Assembly (NCBI GenBank): GCA_903923915.1
Contig: CAIXZI010000645.1
Coordinates: 1 to 9,037, forward strand
DNA from: an uncultured Bacteroidota bacterium
Lineage (GTDB): Bacteria > Bacteroidota > Bacteroidia > B-17B0 > Aurantibacillaceae
Direction of reading: 5' to 3'
DNA: 9,037 nt
Shown one piece after another: positions 1 to 4,606 of the stretch (positions are counted from its first letter, which is position 1; the number at the start of each line of letters is the position of its first letter). The notes under the pieces were generated by a model. The model was given only the letters and a program-made list of their open reading frames with translations, did no database searches and had not been told where the DNA came from. The position numbers were made by a program, and so were the translations under genes.

Positions 1-373
1 CCACTTGTTTAATAGCATCACCGTTAATTTCAATGTTTTTACGCTCAACATCGTAACCGGCTTTTTTAAGTGCTTCGGCAACCTGAATGCTGGTTACAGA
101 ACCAAATATTTTTCCGCTTTCGCCTGCTTTTGCACCAACTTTAACTACTACACCGTTTAATTTTTCAGCGTTTGCAGTAGCTTCTTTTCTAAGTTTTTCT
201 TCTTTAAAAGATTGTTGTTTTTTTACTTCGGTTAAGGCTTTTAAGTTGCCTTCGGTAGCTAAAGTTGCAACACCGCGTGGCAACAAAAAGTTGCGGCCAT
301 ATCCCGGACGAACTTTAACAACATCGTTCTTAAAGCCTAATTTTGATACGTCTTGTTTTAATATTACTTGCAT
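1..373 (-). CDS. rplI: Large-subunit ribosomal protein bL9, partial (3' end outside window)
   Basis: bL9 binds 23S rRNA near the base of the L1 stalk and has two globular domains joined by a long helix. The visible 124 codons start at the ATG read from 373 (MQVILKQDV...). They show the N-terminal rRNA-binding domain with the family signature VRPGYGRNFLLPRG (about residues 21-34). The charged connecting helix follows (about 41-75, rich in K and E), then the start of the C-terminal domain with GKIFGSVT. The family is usually near 148 residues, so about 24 are missing beyond position 1. It is the third gene of the rpsF-rpsR-rplI operon, starting 25 bp after rpsR. There is no clear Shine-Dalgarno sequence, as usual in Bacteroidota. 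A plus-strand ORF over the same bases is its shadow. Confidence 0.97.
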   Translation of the reverse strand, partial: MQVILKQDVSKLGFKNDVVKVRPGYGRNFLLPRGVATLATEGNLKALTEVKKQQSFKEEKLRKEATANAEKLNGVVVKVGAKAGESGKIFGSVTSIQVAEALKKAGYDVERKNIEINGDAIKQV

Positions 374-398
374 GATAAATCTCTTTAATGTGTTATTA

Positions 399-665
399 CT
401 ATTTTAAACAATCTGCTACGTAAGGCAAAATTGCCATGTGGCGCGCGCGTTTTACAGCTTGAGACACTTTACGTTGAAACTTTAAAGAGGTTCCTGTAAG
501 ACGACGAGGTAAAATTTTACCTTGTTCGTTAATAAACTTCAATAAAAAATCGCCGTCTTTGTAATCAATATATTCAATACCACTTTTTTTAAAGCGGCAG
601 TATTTTTTGCGTTTAGTTTCAACCTGCGGAGGGTTTAAAAACCTTACTTCATTTCCTGATGCCAT
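399..665 (-). CDS. rpsR: Small-subunit ribosomal protein bS18
   Basis: bS18 forms a heterodimer with bS6 on the 30S platform and binds the central domain of 16S rRNA. The protein has 88 residues, a normal length. It carries the full family signature: [17 protein letters not shown] in the N-terminal half and [19 protein letters not shown] followed by [15 protein letters not shown] in the C-terminal half. It starts 20 bp after the rpsF stop and ends 25 bp before rplI, so the three are surely co-transcribed. The sequence before the ATG is A-rich without a GGAGG-like site. From structural work on Flavobacterium ribosomes (established knowledge, not visible here), bS18, bS6 and bS21 hold the 16S 3' tail, which would explain why Shine-Dalgarno sites are not used. 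Confidence 0.98.
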   Translation of the reverse strand: MASGNEVRFLNPPQVETKRKKYCRFKKSGIEYIDYKDGDFLLKFINEQGKILPRRLTGTSLKFQRKVSQAVKRARHMAILPYVADCLK

Positions 666-685
666 GTTTTTTTGTTTTTAAAATT

Positions 686-1075
686 TTAGTTAGCGCTTGT
701 TTTTTCTCTTTTTGGTTTACGTTCAGTAACCACTTCTCCACCTTTGCGTTTTGTACGGCGTTTTTCTGCGTATGCAATAGAGTGTTTGTCTAAAGCAACG
801 GTCATGTAACGCATAACACGCTCATCGCGTTTAAATGCTAACTCTAACTCGTTAACTAAAGTGATACTTTCGGTTGTGTACTCAAATAACTGATAAAATC
901 CGGTTGACTTTTTGTCGATTGGATAAGCCAGTTTTTTAAGACCCCAGAACTCTTCATGAAGAACTTTCGCTCCCAAATCGTTCAACGCTTTTTTAAATTT
1001 TTTTACGGTTTCCTTTGCCTGATCTTCAGACAAAACGGGAGTTAAAATGAAAACCGTTTCGTAATGTTTACTCAT
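686..1075 (-). CDS. rpsF: Small-subunit ribosomal protein bS6
   Basis: bS6 pairs with bS18 on the 30S platform. The protein has 129 residues. Residues 1-100 are the ferredoxin-like bS6 fold: MSKHYETVFILTP, the helix SEDQAKETVKKFKKAL, the strand WGLKKLAYPIDKKSTGFYQLFEY and the ending RDERVMRYMTVALDKH. After residue 105 comes a strongly basic tail (RRTKRKGGEVV, then KPKREKT). This contrasts with the acidic glutamate tail of the Escherichia coli protein. It is the first gene of the operon, with a near-consensus promoter 79-110 bp upstream and a foldable leader between. The start ATG (read from 1075) is preceded only by A-runs. Translation is probably subject to feedback by the bS6-bS18 dimer, as in other phyla; this is inference. 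Confidence 0.98.
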   Translation of the reverse strand: MSKHYETVFILTPVLSEDQAKETVKKFKKALNDLGAKVLHEEFWGLKKLAYPIDKKSTGFYQLFEYTTESITLVNELELAFKRDERVMRYMTVALDKHSIAYAEKRRTKRKGGEVVTERKPKREKTSAN

Positions 1076-1101
1076 TGTTTTTTTGTTTTTTTAATTATTG
1101 C

Positions 1102-1151
1102 ACTCGTTCTGTTTACCTTACAGGCACAAGTTCCCTATCTTTTTTAAGGGA
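1102..1151 (-). promoter_or_regulatory. rpsF operon 5' leader with two stem-loops (candidate ribosomal-protein leader)
   Basis: Read on the minus strand, the leader folds in two places. The first stem pairs TCCCT (1151-1147) with AGGGA (1136-1132) around a 10-nt loop, right at the predicted transcript start. The second has an outer stem ACTTGT (1131-1126) with ACGAGT (1107-1102), six pairs including one G-U. A 2x1 internal loop and an inner stem CTGT/ACAG then close a 7-nt loop. Many bacteria have a leader bound by the S6:S18 dimer in this position. The conserved CCG bulge that I associate with that motif is not evident here, so the regulatory role is only a suggestion. Confidence 0.4.
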
Positions 1152-1153
1152 CG

Positions 1154-1185
1154 CAAATGTAGTAAAAGCCTCAATACTATGCAAA
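1154..1185 (-). promoter_or_regulatory. Bacteroidota-type promoter of the rpsF-rpsR-rplI operon
   Basis: On the minus strand a -33 box TTTG (1185-1182) is followed after exactly 20 bp by a -7 box TACATTTG (1161-1154). Both match the Bacteroidota consensus TTTG-N19/20-TAnnTTTG fully. The predicted start of transcription is near 1148, giving a leader of about 75 nt before rpsF. The promoter lies just after the stop of the upstream 145-residue gene, so the ribosomal operon is transcribed independently of it. Confidence 0.82.
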
Positions 1186-1203
1186 CTTATTTTTAGGAGG
1201 GAA

Positions 1204-1641
1204 TTAGCTATTCTTTTTAACAAGTGCAAAATTGCCTTTTATGTCAATATTCCAGTCTTTTTCAAAGATTCGGGGCAAATAACGACGGTATAAATACATA
1301 CGAGCATTCGTATTTAAGTCTTCTTCATCGTCTTTATCAATAGCATGAAACTCGTAGGTGGTAATTTTTGGATGCTCAAACATAAAAGTTCGCACAATTT
1401 CAGAAATGGTGCTCATTACGCCATAAACTTCCCCACGGTTGGTAGTTACATATTCTTCACCCTCAAATTCTTCGTTAATAACTCCAAAAACTATGGTTGC
1501 GTGTAAAATATTGTCTTGTCGGCGGCCAAAGCGCACTTCGTAATGTAATCCGCTGGGCGTTTTAAAATAATAAACACTTGCCGATTTTATGGCAGGAAAT
1601 TCAATTTCAAAATAATTGTTCCCAAACTTATCTACAGGCAT
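1204..1641 (-). CDS. Conserved-looking hypothetical protein, 145 residues
   Basis: I do not recognise a named family. The protein is soluble, with no signal peptide or membrane segment. The first half looks like alternating beta strands (NYFEIEFPAI, ASVYYFKTP, HYEVRFGRR, ATIVFGVI). Next comes a TTNRGEVYGVMSTISEIVRTFM stretch predicted as a helix after a glycine turn. It is followed by a strand (TTYEFHAIDKDDEED), a basic helix (NARMYLYRRYLPRIF) and a last strand (FALVKKNS). This order resembles small proteins seen in many tailed phages, where a G-x-[AV]-xx-V-xx-T-[IV] helix precedes an F-x-A strand and an R-x-x-L/Y-Y-x-R helix; that is fold-level inference only. It diverges from purM and lies upstream of the rpsF promoter. 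The ATG read from 1641 is the best start. Confidence 0.85.
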   Translation of the reverse strand: MPVDKFGNNYFEIEFPAIKSASVYYFKTPSGLHYEVRFGRRQDNILHATIVFGVINEEFEGEEYVTTNRGEVYGVMSTISEIVRTFMFEHPKITTYEFHAIDKDDEEDLNTNARMYLYRRYLPRIFEKDWNIDIKGNFALVKKNS

Positions 1642-1673
1642 ATATAACGAGGGTAAAAATACATAAATTGCGG

Positions 1674-1681
1674 CAAATTTG
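1674..1681 (+). promoter_or_regulatory. Possible -7 box for purM within a palindrome
   Basis: CAAATTTG, followed by C, differs from TAnnTTTG(C) at one base and ends only 4 bp before the purM ATG, which would give an almost leaderless mRNA. It is the core of a perfect 10-bp palindrome GCAAATTTGC (1673-1682) between two divergent genes. No good -33 box is visible on either strand, so the call is weak. Confidence 0.3.
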
Positions 1682-1685
1682 CAGA

Positions 1686-2885
1686 ATGAGTGATAAATAT
1701 AATTTAAGAGGAGTTTCGGCAGGAAAAGAAGATGTTCACAAAGCCATTGCCAACATTGATAAAGGCTTGTTTCCTAAAGCATTTTGCAAAATTTTACCAG
1801 ATATTGCTGCCGGAGATGCAGATTATTGCAACATTATGCATGCCGATACTGCAGGTTCTAAACCAAGCTTAGCTTATGTTTATTGGAAAGAAACCGGAGA
1901 TATGAGCGTATGGAAAAATATCATCCAAGATGCACTTATTATGAATATTGATGATTTGATTTGTGTTGGAGCGGTTGATAATATTGTGGTTTCATCTACC
2001 ATTGGTAGAAATAAAAATCTAATTCCAGGGGAAGTAATTTCTAAATTAATTAATGGAACAAGCGATTATATTGAAGAATTAAATAAACTGGGCGTTGGCT
2101 TAACCCTTGCCGGTGGCGAGACTGCCGATGTGGGCGATATTGTTCGTACGCTTGATGTTGGCTTTACTGCTTTTGTGAGATTGAAAAAATCGGAAGTGAT
2201 TGATAACGGAAACATTAAAGCCGGCGATGTGGTTGTTGGCCTTTCTTCCTTTGGAAAAGCTACTTACGAAACCGAATACAATGCCGGAATGGGCAGTAAT
2301 GGCTTGACTTCTGCACGACATGATGTATTCTCTAAGTATGTGGCAGATAAATATCCTGAATCGTATGATGCCAATCTTTCTAAAGAGGTTGTGTATTGCG
2401 GTAATTTAAAACCGACGGATAAAATTTTAATAGAACATACAGGTGTTGATGGCAAACATTTTAAGCAAGAAATTGACGCTGCAAAATTGGTACTTTCTCC
2501 AACACGCACCTATGCACCGGTTGTAAAAAAACTATTGCAAGAACTTCGTAAAGATATACACGGCATGGTGCATTGCAGTGGTGGCGCGCAAAGTAAGGTG
2601 TTGCATTATATTGATAATTTGCATGTTATTAAAGATAATATGTTTGATATTCCGCCATTGTTTAAAATGATACAAGAGCAATCTGCAACATCTTGGCAAG
2701 AAATGTACAAGGTATTTAACATGGGGCATCGTTTAGAATTGTACGTACCTAAAGAAATTGCAGATAAAGTTATAGCCATTGCAAACAGCTTTAATATTGA
2801 AGCCAAAATTATTGGCAGGGTAGAAGCTTCGTCAAAAAAACAGGTTACTGTTAAGACTGATAAAGGCGAGTTTATTTATAATTAA
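1686..2885 (+). CDS. purM: Phosphoribosylformylglycinamidine cyclo-ligase (AIR synthase), long Bacteroidota-type
   Basis: AIR synthase converts FGAM to aminoimidazole ribonucleotide with ATP in purine biosynthesis. The ORF stays open upstream of 1686, but the real start is the ATG at 1686 (MSDKYNLRGV), giving 399 residues. The extra 36 residues upstream would overlap the divergent gene and look non-coding. PurM-superfamily landmarks in order are DTAGSK (54-59, where classic PurM has DGVGTK), the helix QDALIMNIDDLICVGA (81-96), GGETADVGDIV (143-153), GSNGLTSAR (203-211), PTRTYAPVV (272-280), CSGGAQSK (297-304) and FNMGHRLELYV (344-354). Classic enzymes have about 345 residues, so there are insertions of about 50. 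Substitutions in the nucleotide-binding DGVGTK loop make it divergent, yet purM remains the best call. Its stop overlaps the next start as TAATG. Confidence 0.85.
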   Translation: MSDKYNLRGVSAGKEDVHKAIANIDKGLFPKAFCKILPDIAAGDADYCNIMHADTAGSKPSLAYVYWKETGDMSVWKNIIQDALIMNIDDLICVGAVDNIVVSSTIGRNKNLIPGEVISKLINGTSDYIEELNKLGVGLTLAGGETADVGDIVRTLDVGFTAFVRLKKSEVIDNGNIKAGDVVVGLSSFGKATYETEYNAGMGSNGLTSARHDVFSKYVADKYPESYDANLSKEVVYCGNLKPTDKILIEHTGVDGKHFKQEIDAAKLVLSPTRTYAPVVKKLLQELRKDIHGMVHCSGGAQSKVLHYIDNLHVIKDNMFDIPPLFKMIQEQSATSWQEMYKVFNMGHRLELYVPKEIADKVIAIANSFNIEAKIIGRVEASSKKQVTVKTDKGEFIYN

Positions 2886-3547
2886 TGAATTTTGCTGAGT
2901 TCACAGAAAATTTAAAAGATAGGTTGCAAAACCACCCACTTCCTGGGCAGGATGCCCAATACATTATGGCCGGAGATAATATTCGCCATAAAAAAATTGA
3001 TCTAAGTGCGCTCAGCAATTACAAAAAAAGTGCCGTTTGTCTTTTGTTTTATGAACATGATAACGATGTTTATTTTGCTTTAATGAAGCGTCCAACTACC
3101 CATCAATATCACGCCGGACAAATTGCTTTACCCGGTGGTAGTTGCGATGGAGAAGAAACCTATGAACAAACTGCTTTGCGCGAATTATATGAAGAAACAG
3201 GGGTTGCTATTACAGAAGAAAACATCTTAGGAAGATTAACACCACTTTATATTCCTGTAAGTAATTTTTACATACAACCGGTGGTTGCCTGCATTAATAG
3301 CAAGCCTTTATTTAAGCCAAGTATAGACGAAGTGGAAGAATTAATTGAATGTAAACTAAGCTATATTTTAGATGATAGTATTATTTCAGAAACTATGGTA
3401 AACTTAACTACAAGTGGCTTAAAAATAAAAGCCCCGTATTTTAACGTACAGGGCAATGTGTTGTGGGGTGCTACGGCTATGCTGTTAAGCGAAGTGAAGC
3501 AAATGATGTTGCAAAATAAAACTACCTTTTCTTTTCTATTTCAGTAA
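2885..3547 (+). CDS. Nudix hydrolase, CoA pyrophosphatase type
   Basis: Enzymes of this group split CoA or acyl-CoA into 3',5'-ADP and (acyl)phosphopantetheine using Mg or Mn. The 220-residue protein has a complete Nudix box at residues 85-107 (G-x5-E-x7-RELYEETGV), with the metal-binding glutamates of REx2EE present. Directly before it lies the CoA-specific UPF0035-type motif LMKRPTTHQYHAGQIALPGG (66-85), which separates this group from other Nudix hydrolases. The length suits the NudL/YeaB-like family. The ATG overlaps the purM TAA by one base (TAATG), suggesting translational coupling in a two-gene operon. The last 26 bp overlap the 3' end of the convergent exported-protein gene. Substrate preference is inferred from the motif alone. 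Confidence 0.9.
   Translation: MNFAEFTENLKDRLQNHPLPGQDAQYIMAGDNIRHKKIDLSALSNYKKSAVCLLFYEHDNDVYFALMKRPTTHQYHAGQIALPGGSCDGEETYEQTALRELYEETGVAITEENILGRLTPLYIPVSNFYIQPVVACINSKPLFKPSIDEVEELIECKLSYILDDSIISETMVNLTTSGLKIKAPYFNVQGNVLWGATAMLLSEVKQMMLQNKTTFSFLFQ
3417..3454 (-). terminator. Intrinsic terminator for the 264-residue exported-protein gene, inside the Nudix gene
   Basis: On the minus strand GCCC (3454-3451) pairs with GGGC (3434-3431). One A-C mismatch, then TAC pairs with GTA, closing an 8-nt loop. The hairpin is followed at once by the T-tract TTTTATTTTT (3430-3421). It lies about 70 bp after the stop of the minus-strand gene ending at 3522, the expected side for its terminator, yet entirely within the coding sequence of the opposing Nudix gene. 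In the plus direction no T-tract follows the hairpin. Confidence 0.6.
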
Positions 3548-4316
3548 CTACATTATCATAGCATAAATAATATTTTCCTTTATTTAAAGAAGAAATATCA
3601 ACGCTGCTGCCAAAACCTTTCTTTAAAACATTTCCATAATAATCATACACTTCAAAAGCAGTTTCATTACTAAAACCAACAGATTTAGATTCTGTATCTA
3701 CCTTAAAAGATGGTTTATCCATTAAAGAACTGTAAGTAACTTCTTTAGAATAACGAGGAATTCCACCATAACCAACCTGCTTTACACGAAATTTATTTTC
3801 GCCGCTATTTGGTGTTACTTTAAAATTATATGAATGCTGAAGCGGAGTACCTTCTCCGTTAACCTCACCAACATAAACCCATTTATTCCATTTAAATTGC
3901 TCTACAACGTATGGTAATGAACCTAATTCGTTTTTAGTACCCCAAGTAAGTACAGCATCTTTATTAATATCAATGCTTATCAAATCAAAAGTAGGACGTG
4001 GCTTAATAGCTTCAGGATTAAGCACTTTAGGTATGCAACCATCTTTATGACCAATTTCAATGGTAATTTTGTCTCCCGCTTTAAATTTAAAAGGTGCGAA
4101 ATCAATTTCAAATGCACTTGAGTTTACTTCGTCTGTAGTAACTTGTCCGTTTACTTTTACTTCATAAGCGCAGAAACCCACGCCATTGCTGGAAAATCCG
4201 TTCTGAATGTATAAATTTTTCTGCTGGTATTTTCCTTCTACAATTAATGTAGCCGCGTTAGCAAAAGCAGCCGTAAAACAACAGCTTAATACACAGATAT
4301 AAAGTATTTTTTTCAT
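3522..4316 (-). CDS. Exported protein with T9SS-sorting-like C-terminal domain, 264 residues
   Basis: I have no functional name for this protein. A signal peptide is clear: MKK, a hydrophobic core (ILYICVLSCCFTAAFA) and a cleavage site near residues 20-22. Residues 23-97 look like a small beta-sandwich (LIVEGKYQQKNLYIQNGF ... ITIEIGHKDGC) with cysteines at 49 and 94 that could form a disulfide. Residues 105-195 resemble a fibronectin-III-like domain (VLTWGTKNE ... ENKFRVKQVGYGG). Residues 203-264 (FEVYDYYGNVLKKG, VDISSLNKGKYYL, ending in EKKR) match the general pattern of type IX secretion C-terminal sorting domains (VYDxxG ... VDxSxLxxGxY ... K), although the usual PNP opening is absent. So it is probably periplasmic or at the cell surface. 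It lies 36 bp after the 65-residue gene, with its own promoter. Confidence 0.88.
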   Translation of the reverse strand: MKKILYICVLSCCFTAAFANAATLIVEGKYQQKNLYIQNGFSSNGVGFCAYEVKVNGQVTTDEVNSSAFEIDFAPFKFKAGDKITIEIGHKDGCIPKVLNPEAIKPRPTFDLISIDINKDAVLTWGTKNELGSLPYVVEQFKWNKWVYVGEVNGEGTPLQHSYNFKVTPNSGENKFRVKQVGYGGIPRYSKEVTYSSLMDKPSFKVDTESKSVGFSNETAFEVYDYYGNVLKKGFGSSVDISSLNKGKYYLCYDNVVTEIEKKR

Positions 4317-4336
4317 TTTAAATTTAAGTGGTGCTA

Positions 4337-4369
4337 CAAAAATAACGCATTTTTATTTAAAAAACCAAG
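4337..4369 (-). promoter_or_regulatory. Promoter of the 264-residue exported-protein gene
   Basis: On the minus strand the -7 box TATTTTTG (4344-4337) fits TAnnTTTG perfectly. Twenty-one bp upstream is CTTG (4369-4366), three of four bases of the -33 box. The predicted transcript would start near 4331, about 15 nt before the ATG. The promoter overlaps the last codons of the 65-residue gene upstream, so the second gene can be expressed alone or by read-through. Confidence 0.6.
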
Positions 4370-4550
4370 ATTTAACTTTAATTATTAAAAATAATACGCT
4401 AAAAATCAATAATATGAGCAAAATTATGCGGTAACTTTTAGGAAAATGCAATTTGGTGATTTTAATATCCTTTCTGTAGGCATAAAGCATGGCTATGATA
4501 AATCCCACTAAAAATAAGAGCGTAAAAATAATTCGTCCGGTAGTAAACAT
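4353..4550 (-). CDS. Small membrane protein with two transmembrane helices, 65 residues
   Basis: The protein has two hydrophobic segments, at about residues 7-24 (IIFTLLFLVGFIIAMLYA) and 42-60 (IILLILLIFSVLFLIIKVK). They are joined by a basic loop, YRKDIKITKLHFPKSYR, which the positive-inside rule places in the cytoplasm. There is no enzymatic motif. The start MFTTGRIIF and the GFIIAMLYAYRKD pattern remind me of short conserved Bacteroidota membrane proteins of unknown function; this is from memory and unverified. The ATG at 4550 lies downstream of a perfect -7 box. It precedes the exported-protein gene on the same strand by 36 bp. Confidence 0.75.
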   Translation of the reverse strand: MFTTGRIIFTLLFLVGFIIAMLYAYRKDIKITKLHFPKSYRIILLILLIFSVLFLIIKVKSWFFK

Positions 4551-4558
4551 TTTTTAGG

Positions 4559-4590
4559 TTTAAATTAACCGCCGCAAAAATATACTTTTG
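4559..4590 (+). promoter_or_regulatory. Promoter of the 702-residue WG-repeat protein gene
   Basis: The -7 box TACTTTTG (4583-4590) is a perfect TAnnTTTG match. Exactly 20 bp upstream is TTTA (4559-4562), three of four bases of the -33 box. Transcription should start around 4595, leaving a leader of about 12 nt before the GTG. This short untranslated region and the absence of a Shine-Dalgarno sequence are typical of the phylum. Confidence 0.68.
4575..4582 (-). promoter_or_regulatory. -7 box of the 65-residue membrane protein gene
   Basis: On the minus strand TATTTTTG, followed by C, fits the -7 consensus perfectly and lies 25 bp before the ATG at 4550. A matching -33 box at the right distance is not convincing. 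It directly abuts the plus-strand -7 box at 4583-4590. Confidence 0.5.
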
Positions 4591-4606
4591 CCATCACAAA
4601 AAACAC

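Noticed and set aside
87..407. Plus-strand ORF of 106 codons at the left edge
   Set aside because: It is a shadow of rplI, whose minus-strand reading is an unmistakable bL9. The plus-strand peptide is low complexity, rich in S, F and T.
441..452. GC-rich alternating run GGCGCGCGCG
   Set aside because: It simply encodes the conserved KRARH region of bS18 and is not a separate element.
1075..1293. Plus-strand ORF of 72 codons over the rpsF promoter region
   Set aside because: It covers the rpsF leader and promoter and the 3' end of the 145-residue gene. It has no protein-like composition and no promoter.
1578..1685. N-terminal extension of purM by 36 codons
   Set aside because: It overlaps the divergent gene's start, shows no PurM-like sequence and is not needed. 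MSDKYNLRG at 1686 is the natural beginning.
2100..2806. Four minus-strand ORFs (65-81 codons) inside purM
   Set aside because: These are antisense shadows of a strongly supported gene, overlapping each other, with no recognisable motifs.
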